Below are positions 9,631 to 17,475 of a DNA stretch of 27,996 bases, piece by piece. The first letter of the stretch is position 1; each line of letters starts with the position of its first letter. Both the position numbers and the translations under genes were made by a program. The notes beneath the pieces were generated by a model. It saw nothing but the letters and a program-made list of their open reading frames with translations, was not told where the DNA came from and ran no database searches. The stretch is from JBEOJY01 sp040275305 (GTDB lineage Bacteria; Pseudomonadota; Alphaproteobacteria; UBA9219), in NCBI GenBank assembly GCA_040275305.1, contig JBEOJY010000009.1, positions 1 to 27,996 of the forward strand, in the 5' to 3' direction.

Positions 9631-10612
9631 TCTCGCCCTTGCCGGCGAGGTCTTTGGCGATGCCGACCAAATGGCCCTGCGACTCTTCGACCTCGCGCAG
9701 ACGGACAGGCCCCAGCGCCGCGATATCTTCGCGTAAAAGCTTGGAGGCGCGTTCGGACATGTTGGCGAAGAACAAGTCCCGTATCGCCTCGGCTGCGCCT
9801 TTGAGCGCGACAGGAAGCTTGGACTTGTCGGCGTTGCGCAAAATGGCTTGAATAGCCGAAGGCTCCAGCTTGCTCAAATCCTCGAAGGTGAACATCAAAC
9901 CCTTGATCTTTTCCGCCGAGTCGCGGTTGCGTTCTTCAAGCGCCACCATAAACTTGCTTTCGCTCGCGCGGTCGAGACTGTTGAAGATTTCCGCCATAGC
10001 TTCATGCGGATCGCGGCGATTGGTGCGCGCGAGGTTGCTCATGAATTCGTTGCGCAGCGTACGCTCGATGTCGTCGAGCACGTCCTTCTGCACCGACTCC
10101 ATGCGCAGCATGCGCATGATCACTTCCATCGCGAAACTTTCGGGAAGTTGCGACAAAACGCGCGCGGCATGGTCTGGCTTGATCTTGGAAACGACCACGG
10201 CGACCGTTTGCGGATATTCGTTTTTAAGAAAGGCCGCCAGCACTGCCTCGTTGACGTTCGCAAGCTTGTCCCACATCGTGCGTCCGGCGGGACCGCGTAT
10301 GTCCTCCATGATGTTGCTGACGCGGGATTTGTCGAGCACCTTCATCAGCAGGCGTTCGGTGGATTCCAGCGTGCCGCTAGCGCCGCCGGTGGAAGACATT
10401 TGTTCCGCGAATTCGATCAGCAGCCGTTCGACGAGGTTAGAACTGACATTGCCGAGATTGGCCATCACCTGCGACAGCTCCTTAATCTCGTCGTCGTTCA
10501 TATGCGTGAAAAGCCGCGCAGCGTATTCTTCGCCGAGCGACAAAATAAACAGCGCCGCCTTTTCGGCGCCGGACAAAGACCTCACATCTTCGCGTAAGCG
10601 AACGGCTGGCAT
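9587..10612 (-). CDS. fliG: Flagellar motor switch protein FliG
   Basis: FliG is the C-ring protein that contacts the MS ring protein FliF through its N-terminus and the stator through its charged C-terminus, generating torque and switching direction. The 341-residue product has all three regions: an N-terminal domain (LSGAEKAALFILSLGEEYAARLF, residues 13-35), a middle domain with the EHPQT-type motif as EYPQTVAVVVSKIKPDHAARVL (about 133-154), and a C-terminal domain with LSKLEPSAIQAILRNADKSK and charged helices (about 245-320). Length is typical. It starts 20 bases after the fliF stop; a GGGGGAG tract lies 12 bases before the ATG. The acidic C-terminal tail (NNEEDELVY) overlaps the fliH start region. 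Confidence 0.97.
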   Translation of the reverse strand: MPAVRLREDVRSLSGAEKAALFILSLGEEYAARLFTHMNDDEIKELSQVMANLGNVSSNLVERLLIEFAEQMSSTGGASGTLESTERLLMKVLDKSRVSNIMEDIRGPAGRTMWDKLANVNEAVLAAFLKNEYPQTVAVVVSKIKPDHAARVLSQLPESFAMEVIMRMLRMESVQKDVLDDIERTLRNEFMSNLARTNRRDPHEAMAEIFNSLDRASESKFMVALEERNRDSAEKIKGLMFTFEDLSKLEPSAIQAILRNADKSKLPVALKGAAEAIRDLFFANMSERASKLLREDIAALGPVRLREVEESQGHLVGIAKDLAGKGEIVIAKNNEEDELVY

Positions 10613-10632
10613 GTGTTACGCGCGCTCCCCCG

Positions 10633-12369
10633 CTAACGGTTTTCCTGATACATCCAATTACGCAAAATCGCGACGGCCTCTTCGGGATGCTTGTCGACGA
10701 TCTCGCCGACTTTGCGTAGCGAGGAAGCTTTGACGCGACCATCAACGCGCGTGATATCGATCATGCGTTCGATTTCGGATTCGGTTGCGGAAGCTTCGGC
10801 TTCGATATCGCGGCCCAAAGCGCCGCCCGGCGGCGGAAGCTGGCTCGCTCCCCCGCCCGACGTCAGATTGGCTGACCCTCCGCCGCCAGCGCTTGCGCCA
10901 GCGGACAACATGCCGCCACCGCCATGCTCGGCGAAGCCTCCGGCGGAATCCAGAATGCGTCGCATGATCGGCTTGATGACCAGCAAAACGACGAGCAGGG
11001 CAATAAGGGCAAGCGCGAGCGTTTCCGCCGCGTGGAATAAATCCGCCTTGGGAATGCCCATCATCAGATCGGGGCTGCTGCCTTGGTCTTTTGCGCCTTC
11101 GCCTTGCGCGAACGGCATGTTGAGAACTTCGAGCGTGTCGCCGCGCGTCGCGTTGTAATTGACAGCCGAAGCGACCAGATCGCGAATTTTCTTCATTTCA
11201 TCGTCTGTGCGCGGCGTATAAGTCGACTTGCCGTCGGCATCCGTGGTGGTAATGCCGTCGACGACGACTGCGACGGATAGCCTGCGTATTTGACCGCTTT
11301 CGCGAACCTGATTGCGAACGGTCTTGTTGATCTCGTAGTTGATGGTTTCCTCGGATCGGCTGTTCTTGTTGTTATTGCCTCCGCCTCCTCCACCTCCCAG
11401 TGCGCTCGCGACCTGCGCGGGGTTGGCCGGAAGGTTATTGGCGACCGTGACCGGAGCCGCCCCGCCTTCCGAGTTGGCAGATTGCTCGCTTGTACTTTGG
11501 GTGGAGCGGACGACTTGGCTTTCGGGATCGAATATTTCCGAACTTGTCGTGATGCGGTCGAAATCGAGATCGGCGGAAACCTGCGCGCGCACCTTGCCGT
11601 AGCCAAGCGTCTGCGCCAGCAAATCCTCGATTTTGCGCGCCTGCGCCGTCTCGAAACTCGCGCGTAAATCGTCTGGACTCTCGCCGCTTCCGCCCGCGCC
11701 TGCCGCAGATTCGCTGCTGCCCACAGAGCGGGCCAGCAAGTTGCCGCGATCGTCGACGATCGACACTTGATTGGGTTGAAGCTGTGGAACGGCGGCGGCG
11801 ATCAAATGCTGAATAGCCGCGATTTGCTCGCGAGCGAGCTGAGCGCCGCGCCGGGTTTTAATAAAAATGCTCGCGGTCGCGGTTTGCGAGTTATGGCTAA
11901 ACAATTCGCGCTGCGGAAGGACCAGATGCACGCGCGCAGTCTGGATAGGATTAAGCGAGCTGATCGTGCGCGCAAGCTCGCCCTCAAGCGCGCGCAAATG
12001 ATTGACGTTCTGGACGAAACTGGTCGCGCCAAACCCGTCCTTTTGATCGAAGATCTCATAGCCGATCGAGCCGCCTTTGGGCAGACCGTCCGCCGCCATC
12101 TGCATGCGCAGCTTGCCAACCTGATCGGAAGGGACGCGGATAAGCATGCCGCTTGGATCGACCTGATACGGCACCTTCATCGCCTCAAGTTTCTGCGCAA
12201 TCGCGCTGGAATCCTGTTGGTCGAGTTCGGTATAGAGCAACGCAAGAGGCGAAGCCGTAATGCGCGTTGTGATAAAGCCAAAGAATCCCAGCAAACCGAC
12301 GACGACGACGGCGATGGCGGCAAGGCGGAGCGGACCAAGGTTTCGAAGCGTCTGAAGGAAAGCGTTCAC
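10633..12369 (-). CDS. fliF: Flagellar MS-ring protein FliF
   Basis: FliF builds the MS ring in the inner membrane, the first structure of the basal body. The 578-residue product has the expected two membrane segments (about 15-37 and 437-465) flanking a periplasmic region with the ring-building motifs (LYTELDQQDSSAIAQKLEAM; then EGELARTISSLNPIQTARVHLVLP). A low-complexity Gly/Asn stretch lies near 325-335. The C-terminal cytoplasmic tail (VAILRNWMYQ) is the FliG-binding element. The start is GTG at 12369, supported by AGGAG 7 bases upstream. It is the first gene of the cluster; the 308-base region upstream holds a CtrA-like box and a weaker sigma-54-like sequence, both oriented toward this gene. 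In Caulobacter fliF is an early gene activated by CtrA and repressed by FlbD. Confidence 0.97.
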   Translation of the reverse strand: MNAFLQTLRNLGPLRLAAIAVVVVGLLGFFGFITTRITASPLALLYTELDQQDSSAIAQKLEAMKVPYQVDPSGMLIRVPSDQVGKLRMQMAADGLPKGGSIGYEIFDQKDGFGATSFVQNVNHLRALEGELARTISSLNPIQTARVHLVLPQRELFSHNSQTATASIFIKTRRGAQLAREQIAAIQHLIAAAVPQLQPNQVSIVDDRGNLLARSVGSSESAAGAGGSGESPDDLRASFETAQARKIEDLLAQTLGYGKVRAQVSADLDFDRITTSSEIFDPESQVVRSTQSTSEQSANSEGGAAPVTVANNLPANPAQVASALGGGGGGGNNNKNSRSEETINYEINKTVRNQVRESGQIRRLSVAVVVDGITTTDADGKSTYTPRTDDEMKKIRDLVASAVNYNATRGDTLEVLNMPFAQGEGAKDQGSSPDLMMGIPKADLFHAAETLALALIALLVVLLVIKPIMRRILDSAGGFAEHGGGGMLSAGASAGGGGSANLTSGGGASQLPPPGGALGRDIEAEASATESEIERMIDITRVDGRVKASSLRKVGEIVDKHPEEAVAILRNWMYQENR

Positions 12370-12425
12370 GAAAGAACTCCTGACATCGGTAGGCGCGCAA
12401 GACGGAAGGCGAGCTGGAAAAGTTT

Positions 12426-12440
12426 CTAACGATTGATTAA
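12426..12440 (-). promoter_or_regulatory. CtrA-like box upstream of fliF
   Basis: Read on the minus strand the site is TTAATCAATCGTTAG, that is TTAA-N7-TTAG, one mismatch from the CtrA consensus TTAA-N7-TTAA. It lies 57 bases upstream of the fliF GTG, the right distance for a box overlapping a -35 region. Direct Caulobacter knowledge (CtrA activates fliF) makes the match more credible; a single 7-of-8 match in AT-containing sequence can also occur by chance. Confidence 0.4.
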
Positions 12441-12509
12441 CCGTGAGAGCTTAGAACAGGATTTGCTTAACGAATCAGGAAATTTTTGCCGATAGAGTAG
12501 GGTTTTGTG

Positions 12510-12560
12510 ACAGGAACGCAACAGCTAGAGATCAAGTTCATGCACATCCGCGCTTCCTGT
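12510..12560. repeat. Inverted repeat ACAGGAA...TTCCTGT in the fliF/ROK intergenic region
   Basis: ACAGGAA at 12510-12516 is matched by TTCCTGT at 12554-12560, with a 37-base spacer. It lies between the divergent fliF and ROK-kinase genes and could be a paired operator or a hairpin. No known regulator can be assigned from the sequence. Confidence 0.3.
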
Positions 12561-12579
12561 TTGAATCTTGCAACACCTC

Positions 12580-12595
12580 TGCAAGGCAACCGCCG
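12580..12595 (-). promoter_or_regulatory. Weak sigma-54-like -24/-12 element facing fliF
   Basis: The minus strand reads CGGCGGTTGCCTTGCA. The invariant GG and GC dinucleotides have the required 10-base spacing, GGC and TTGCA match the consensus TGGCACG-N4-TTGCA, but the ACG part does not. It lies about 210 bases upstream of fliF. FlbD in the same cluster is a sigma-54 activator, which makes such promoters likely in this genome, but this individual site is weak. Confidence 0.2.
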
Positions 12596-12606
12596 CAGGA
12601 GATAAA

Positions 12607-12705
12607 ATGATTCTTGGGCTTGTGACAACGCAAAACAGTCAAAATCCTCAAAATTCAACTGCAATAGGGAGGGTAGTGTGGCATTTTTCTTGGGTTTGGA
12701 TATAG
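12607..12705 (+). CDS. Possible 32-residue leader ORF overlapping the ROK kinase start
   Basis: An ATG at 12607 is preceded by GGAG with 5-base spacing, a good ribosome binding site, and opens a 32-codon frame ending at the TAG at 12703-12705. It overlaps the ROK kinase GTG at 12678 in another frame. The peptide is Asn/Gln-rich with a Trp-containing end and resembles nothing I recognise. If translated, it would couple to the kinase start. Composition alone does not prove coding. Confidence 0.2.
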   Translation: MILGLVTTQNSQNPQNSTAIGRVVWHFSWVWI

Positions 12706-13583
12706 GGGGCACGAAAATCGCGGGTGCCGCCTACGATAACGCCAGAAAAGAAATCGCGCGGCAAGTTGTTGCGACACCGGAAGATTACGCGTCTATCTGT
12801 GCAACATGCGTAAAAATGGTTGAGACGCTGGCGCAATCTTGCGCGCAATTGCCTTCCTTGGGCATAGGCGTGCCGTGCGCGGTGGATCCGCAGTCAGAAC
12901 GGCTAGGCGTGGTAACAAATCTTCCCTGCCTCTCTCATCGCCCCTTTCGGCCCGATCTAGAAAAAACGCTTATGCGCCCTGTGCGCATGGCCAACGACGC
13001 CAGTTGCGCGGCGCTATCGGAAGCTATCGACGGCGCGGGACAGGGCTGTCAAGCGGTCTTTGGTCTGGTGATAGGAACGGGGGTAGGGGGCGGATTGGTG
13101 CTCGATGGCAAGCTGATGGAAGGCGCGCACGGTATTGCTGGCGAGATAGGGCATACGCCGCTTCCCTTCCGCGAAACGCTGGATGGACCAAGCGTCCCAT
13201 GCGCCTGCGGTTTGTCGGGATGCATCGATAAATCGATCAGCGGCGGAGCGCTGTCGCGCCTTTATGCCGTCATGATAGGACGGGAAGCGCAGGCGCATGA
13301 CATCGCGGCGATGGCGGAGCAGGGCGATGCCGACGCGCTCAAAGTGCTGGAGCGTTTTTACGTAACAATTGCCAAAGCCATGGCCATGATAATCAACATA
13401 TACGATCCGGACATCATAGCCGTCACAGGTGGTCTGAGCCAGTTGCGCGGCCTATATGATCACGTGCCGCGACGCTGGGGAAACTACGCGATGCGTAAGG
13501 AAAACCTGCGCACCCGCCTTCTCCCCGCGCGACACGGCGCGATGACGGGCCTTCGTGGCGCGGCCTGGATAGGGGCTATGTGA
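12678..13583 (+). CDS. ROK-family sugar kinase
   Basis: ROK kinases phosphorylate hexoses such as fructose, glucose or N-acetylglucosamine with ATP. The 301-residue product has the N-terminal phosphate motif LDIGGTKIAGAAYD (residues 6-19), the sugar-contact Asn-Asp in ANDASCAALSEA, the glycine-rich GLVIGTGVGGGLVLDGKL, the GEIGH motif whose His helps bind zinc, and the zinc cluster CACGLSGCIDK. The family usually has GC(L/I)E in the zinc cluster; here Glu is replaced by Asp followed by Lys. No DNA-binding N-terminus is present, so it is a kinase rather than a NagC/XylR-type repressor. The start is GTG, supported by GGGAGG 5 bases upstream. The substrate cannot be told from sequence; no sugar transport or catabolic gene is adjacent. 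Confidence 0.9.
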   Translation: MAFFLGLDIGGTKIAGAAYDNARKEIARQVVATPEDYASICATCVKMVETLAQSCAQLPSLGIGVPCAVDPQSERLGVVTNLPCLSHRPFRPDLEKTLMRPVRMANDASCAALSEAIDGAGQGCQAVFGLVIGTGVGGGLVLDGKLMEGAHGIAGEIGHTPLPFRETLDGPSVPCACGLSGCIDKSISGGALSRLYAVMIGREAQAHDIAAMAEQGDADALKVLERFYVTIAKAMAMIINIYDPDIIAVTGGLSQLRGLYDHVPRRWGNYAMRKENLRTRLLPARHGAMTGLRGAAWIGAM

Positions 13584-13749
13584 TAACGGCGGCGACGCGC
13601 CCCGGAGTTGCGCGGAACGGCGCCCCGAAAAAAAATCAGAAATATCCCTAAAATACCCATTGACAGGATAATTCGCGGTATGATAGGAATGCTCCAACTT
13701 CTCTTTTCGGGAAACCGGGAAGGGAAGCGCCGAAAAGGAGGAAGGTCCC

Positions 13750-13809
13750 ATGGTCCGCGCGGTAAGTGGGGAAAAACTGGAAACCTTAAAGGCGGGTAGG
13801 CTATCCTAA
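13750..13809 (+). CDS. Candidate 19-residue small ORF with strong ribosome binding site
   Basis: AAGGAGG at 13735-13741 is an ideal Shine-Dalgarno and is followed after 8 bases by an ATG at 13750. The frame ends at TAA 13807-13809 and encodes a 19-residue peptide beginning MVRAVSGEKLETL. The peptide is hydrophilic with no membrane segment. A TTGACA hexamer lies about 85 bases upstream, with TATGAT 13 bases after it, which is short for a promoter. The strong binding site is the only evidence; purine-rich context makes chance matches more likely. Confidence 0.2.
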   Translation: MVRAVSGEKLETLKAGRLS

Positions 13810-13865
13810 GCGGAGGCCGGGGCAGATCGGGAACCGGACCGTGATTGGGGAGCGCGCTCCAGACT

Positions 13866-13913
<48 letters not shown>

Positions 13914-14166
13914 GACGGGGACTGGAAGAAGGGAAGAAATAAAATAGGCGAAGAAATGAAGGTAAGGGGACAACGCAATGTAACCTCCAAGGAAGGGGAG
14001 GAGAATCAAGCCGCCGCATGATGGAAGGAAGACTAAAGTAGGAAAGCGCAGCGGCAAGCGTCAATCGCGAGCAGCCTTACTGACGGCGACATGGCGCCCA
14101 GAGCTGGAGGCAAAGTGCTAAGAGAACTCTTGACAGCTTTGCTACGTCCGCGAAAACTCCAATCGC

Positions 14167-16173
14167 TTACGCAAGCTGACGCGCCTTGATCGCTTGCGCG
14201 GGCGGCTCCTTGAAATGCACGCGCTCGCGATGCTCGCCTTTCTTGCCGATGTTAAAACTGTCCACCGGACGGAAATAGCCCATCACGCGCGTCCACACCT
14301 GCGTCTTGCCTCCGCAGTGCGGACATTCCGGCTGCTCGCCTTTGAGATAGCCATGCGTGTCGCAGACAGAAAAGACGGGCGTGATCGTGATATAGGGAAT
14401 CTGGTAATTCTCCATCACGGTGCGCACGAACTTGCGACAGGACTCGGTCGAATCGATGCGCTCGCTCATATAGAGATGAAGCACCGTCCCGCCCGTGTAT
14501 TTGCATTGCAGCTTGTTCTGGAGATCCAGCGCCTGAAACGGATCGTCGGTGTAGGATGCCGGAATCTGGCTGCTGTTGGTGTAGTAGATGTTCGGATGAT
14601 CGCCCGCCTGCACGATGCCGGGGAAGCGCTTGTGGTCTTCCTTGGCGAAGCGGTACGTCGCGCCTTCCGCCGGGGACGCCTCAAGATTATAGAGATTCCC
14701 CGTCTCTTCCTGATAGGTGCGTAGTCGCGTCCGAATATAGTCGAGAATCCGGGTGCATAGCTCGATCCCTTGCGGGCTGGAAACGTCTTCCCGGTCGCTC
14801 GTGAAGTTGCGCACCATCTCGTTCATGCCGTTGACGCCGATGGTCGAAAAGTGGTTGCGGAATGAATACAAATAGCGCTGCGTGTAAGGGTACAGCCCGC
14901 GCTTGAATGCGTCGTTGACGAAATGGCGCTTCTTCTCCAGCGTGCTTTTGGCCATGTCGAGCAAACGGTCCAAAGCCTTCATCAGCCCCGCCTCGTTGCC
15001 CGCGAAGCGATAGCCTAGCCGCGCCATATTGACCGTGACGACCCCTATCGACCCCGTCATCTCCGCCGAGCCGAACAATCCGTTGCCGCGCTTCTGCAAC
15101 TCGCGCAAATCGAGCTGCAGGCGGCAACACATGCTGCGCACTGCGCCGGGTTTATAAGCGTCGGGATTGACCACGCGCTGGCCCTTGGCGTCGCGCATAT
15201 ACTGGCTGCCGATGAAGTTCTGGAAATACGAACTTCCGACCTTCGCGGCGTTGGCAAAAATCGCGTCGGCCACGCGGCTCGTCCAGTTAAAGTCTTCCGT
15301 AATATTGACGGTCGGAATCGGGAAGGTGAAGGGCTGGCCGCAGCTGTCCCCCTCTGTCATCACGGTGTAGTAGGCGATAGCGATCCGCTCCATCTCCGGC
15401 ACAAAGTCGGCATAAGTCAGTTCTGCCAAACGATCAATGCTGGCGCGGCGCTCGCGAGCGCGGCTTAACAGATTCTCGTCCTCGACATGCGCGAACAAAT
15501 GCTCGCCTCGCGCCATCGGAGCCTGCTCCTTAAGATCGTCCGGAACCGTGATATCGAATGTCACGTTGGTGAAAGGCGACTGCCCCCACCGCGCAGGCAC
15601 ATTGAGATTATAAACGAACTGGCGGACCGCTTTGCGAATCTCGTTGTCCGTCAGCTGGTCGCGGAAGACATAGGGCGCAAGATAAGTGTCGAACGAGCTG
15701 AACGCCTGCGCCCCCGCCCATTCGGATTGCAGGATGCCAAGGAAATTCGCCATCTGCCCCAAAGCCTCGCGGAAGTGGCGCGGCGGACGGCTGGAAACTC
15801 GCCCCGTGACCCCGTTAAACCCTTCCGCCAGCAACTGTCGCAAGCTCCACCCTGCGCAGTATCCGGCGAGGCTATCGAGGTCATGAATATGATAATCGCC
15901 TTCGCGGTGCGCGCGGCCTTCCTCTGGGCTGTAAATTTCGTCGAGCCAGAAATTGGCGATCACCTTGCCAGCGATATTATTGACAAGCCCCGCATGGCTA
16001 TAGCCGACATTGGCGTTCGCATTGATACGCCAGTCGCTTTTCGACAAATATTCCTCGACCGTGTCCGAACAGTTGATCTCTGTCCCGCCCTTATAGAACT
16101 GCAGCGGCAGCGCTTCATTAGTGGCAACAAGATCAGTCACAGGGGCGACTGCGGCAAGGGCTTGGTTCAGCAT
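14167..16173 (-). CDS. nrdD: Anaerobic (class III) ribonucleoside-triphosphate reductase
   Basis: NrdD makes deoxyribonucleotides without oxygen, using a glycyl radical installed by the radical-SAM activase NrdG. Numbered from an upstream GTG at 16311, the visible residues are the thiyl cysteine in RSMCCR (Cys396), a metal site CDTH...CPHC (Cys650, His653, Cys663, Cys666) and the glycyl radical motif RVMGYF (Gly678). I prefer the ATG at 16173 (668 residues): GGAG lies 5 bases before it, and the FNR box at 16335-16348 would place transcription initiation at or beyond the GTG. The protein lacks the N-terminal ATP-cone (VxKRDG) seen in E. coli NrdD, so overall-activity control by dATP is probably absent. 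No nrdG is adjacent. Its 3' end faces the ROK kinase; prmA is divergent. Confidence 0.96.
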   Translation of the reverse strand: MLNQALAAVAPVTDLVATNEALPLQFYKGGTEINCSDTVEEYLSKSDWRINANANVGYSHAGLVNNIAGKVIANFWLDEIYSPEEGRAHREGDYHIHDLDSLAGYCAGWSLRQLLAEGFNGVTGRVSSRPPRHFREALGQMANFLGILQSEWAGAQAFSSFDTYLAPYVFRDQLTDNEIRKAVRQFVYNLNVPARWGQSPFTNVTFDITVPDDLKEQAPMARGEHLFAHVEDENLLSRARERRASIDRLAELTYADFVPEMERIAIAYYTVMTEGDSCGQPFTFPIPTVNITEDFNWTSRVADAIFANAAKVGSSYFQNFIGSQYMRDAKGQRVVNPDAYKPGAVRSMCCRLQLDLRELQKRGNGLFGSAEMTGSIGVVTVNMARLGYRFAGNEAGLMKALDRLLDMAKSTLEKKRHFVNDAFKRGLYPYTQRYLYSFRNHFSTIGVNGMNEMVRNFTSDREDVSSPQGIELCTRILDYIRTRLRTYQEETGNLYNLEASPAEGATYRFAKEDHKRFPGIVQAGDHPNIYYTNSSQIPASYTDDPFQALDLQNKLQCKYTGGTVLHLYMSERIDSTESCRKFVRTVMENYQIPYITITPVFSVCDTHGYLKGEQPECPHCGGKTQVWTRVMGYFRPVDSFNIGKKGEHRERVHFKEPPAQAIKARQLA

Positions 16174-16334
16174 GGGAACTCCGCGAAGACGATCAAAGAC
16201 GTTCATAGAAGGGGCGCGAAACTGCGCCGCCGGGGTGATATTGCGCGTAAGGTCAGAGAGGATCGAACAGGCTTCCATAGCATCTATATGGTTGCTTGGA
16301 AGCGCACACACTACCAGATATGGTGGTTATAAAT

Positions 16335-16348
16335 TTGATCAAGATCAA
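16335..16348 (-). promoter_or_regulatory. FNR-type box upstream of nrdD
   Basis: TTGATCAAGATCAA is a perfect match to the FNR/Anr/FixK consensus TTGAT-N4-ATCAA. Its centre (16341.5) is 168 bases from the preferred nrdD ATG. A class II site would set transcription start near 16300; a class I site at -61.5 would set it near 16280, where a TATAGA hexamer (minus strand, 16288-16283) is close by. Oxygen-responsive activation of an anaerobic reductase is the natural reading. The box also lies about 170 bases upstream of divergent prmA. Confidence 0.8.
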
Positions 16349-16409
16349 ACTCATAGGAAACAAGCAAAACAAACCGCACAAAGAACGAGTCGGCAAAACA
16401 GATAACATG

Positions 16410-16430
16410 TTGATATATTGAACTTATCAA
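16410..16430. promoter_or_regulatory. Inverted repeat TTGATA-N9-TATCAA in the nrdD/prmA intergenic region
   Basis: Perfect 6-base arms at 16410-16415 and 16425-16430 lie between nrdD and prmA, about 80 bases before the prmA ATG. The spacing is wrong for FNR (4 bases needed), so it is not a second FNR box. It may be an operator for another dimeric regulator or chance in AT-rich sequence. Confidence 0.25.
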
Positions 16431-16509
16431 TGTTGCAAAAGCGGAATTGTTAAAGGACCAAGCTTGTGCGAGAAGATAAGGCCAACTGAATGCTCAAAGC
16501 AGGACAGCT

Positions 16510-17403
16510 ATGAACAGCCCGCAACTCTGGATTCTCTCGTTTTCCGCGCCGTCGGACGCAGCGCAAACCCTTGCCGATTCTCTCGAAGAAACTGCCTTGT
16601 CGGTCACGGTTCTTGCCCCTCCGCGCGAGGCCGAGGCGCAGGTGGAAGCGCTGTTTCAGGACGAGCCGGACAAGGCAGAATGGACCGCGCGACTCGCGAT
16701 TCTGGCCGCGCTGCAAGGCCGCGAAGCGCCGACAATCGCTATCGCGCAAACGCCCCCGTTGGATTGGCTTAAAAAGGTAGCCGAAGACTTTCCCCCGCTA
16801 CGCATAGCGCGCTGGACGATCCACGGAGCGCAGCACCGCGCCGCCGTGCCAAATCGCCTCAATGCGTTGCAAATCGACGCCACCAACGCCTTCGGAACCG
16901 GCGAGCATCCCACCACGCGCGGATGCCTGATCATGCTCAACAAGTTGCTGAAACGTCAGGGCCATGCCAACCGCAAGATCGCGTTGCTCGATATGGGCTG
17001 CGGCTCCGGGATTTTGGCGATGGCGCTGCTCAAAGCCAGACGTAACAGCCACGCGACGGGAATCGACTGCGATGACGATTCGGTGCGCATCGCGCGGAAC
17101 AATGCGCGGGCCAATGGTCTTTCCAAACGCCTGACGGTCGAGAAGGGAAGGGGCTACAGGCCGCGCAAGGTCAAAGCCTCAGCCCTCTATGATCTGGCGA
17201 TGGCCAACATCTTTGCCGGGCCTCTGGCGCATATGGCCAAAGACCTGAAAAACCACCTGCGACCGGGAGGATACGCCATCCTCTCCGGCCTTTTGAACCA
17301 TCAGGCCAACAAAGTCCTCGCCGCCCACCGTCTCCAGCGCCTGCGCCTCGCCAAACGCCTGACCTTGGGGGAATGGACGGTATTGGTTCTCAAGCGGACA
17401 TAG
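16510..17403 (+). CDS. prmA: Ribosomal protein L11 methyltransferase
   Basis: PrmA trimethylates ribosomal protein L11 using S-adenosylmethionine. The 297-residue product has an N-terminal L11-binding region and a C-terminal Rossmann methyltransferase domain. Family motifs visible are NAFGTGEHPTTRGCL (about 121-135), the SAM-binding LLDMGCGSGILAMAL (about 160-174), and the catalytic-loop MANIFAGPLAHMAKDL (about 234-249), where most homologues read N-I-L. The ATG at 16510 is preceded by a modest AGGA. The neighbourhood prmA with aminopeptidase P downstream is seen in other alphaproteobacteria (from memory, not checked); here one unknown gene lies between. Confidence 0.93.
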   Translation: MNSPQLWILSFSAPSDAAQTLADSLEETALSVTVLAPPREAEAQVEALFQDEPDKAEWTARLAILAALQGREAPTIAIAQTPPLDWLKKVAEDFPPLRIARWTIHGAQHRAAVPNRLNALQIDATNAFGTGEHPTTRGCLIMLNKLLKRQGHANRKIALLDMGCGSGILAMALLKARRNSHATGIDCDDDSVRIARNNARANGLSKRLTVEKGRGYRPRKVKASALYDLAMANIFAGPLAHMAKDLKNHLRPGGYAILSGLLNHQANKVLAAHRLQRLRLAKRLTLGEWTVLVLKRT

Positions 17404-17438
17404 TAAAAAATGGAAATACTTTCAAGATTATGTCATAA

Positions 17439-17472
17439 AATATCAAGGCGATAATAAATCACGCCGGATATT
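17439..17472 (+). promoter_or_regulatory. Stem-loop immediately before the unknown gene at 17476
   Basis: AATATC (17439-17444) pairs with GATATT (17467-17472), and GGCG (17447-17450) pairs with CGCC (17462-17465), around an 11-base AT-rich loop. The structure ends 3 bases before the ATG, and no Shine-Dalgarno lies outside it. Translation of the downstream gene would therefore be controlled by whether this hairpin is open. It is not followed by a T-run and is too far from a terminator role for prmA to be sure, but partial termination is possible. Confidence 0.4.
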
Positions 17473-17475
17473 ATA

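Noticed and set aside
13662..13684. TTGACA and TATGAT as a promoter for a small RNA
   Set aside because: Spacing is only 13 bases and no downstream terminator was found, so a promoter call is not supported.
13730..13770. GAGGAAGGTCCCATGGTCC resembling the conserved P4/P2 segment of RNase P RNA
   Set aside because: The conserved GAGGAAAGTCCGGGCTCC is not matched and no downstream RNase P helices or ACAGAA-type segment are visible.
16410..16430. TTGATA-N9-TATCAA as a second FNR box
   Set aside because: FNR needs TTGAT-N4-ATCAA; here the spacing between half-sites is far too long.
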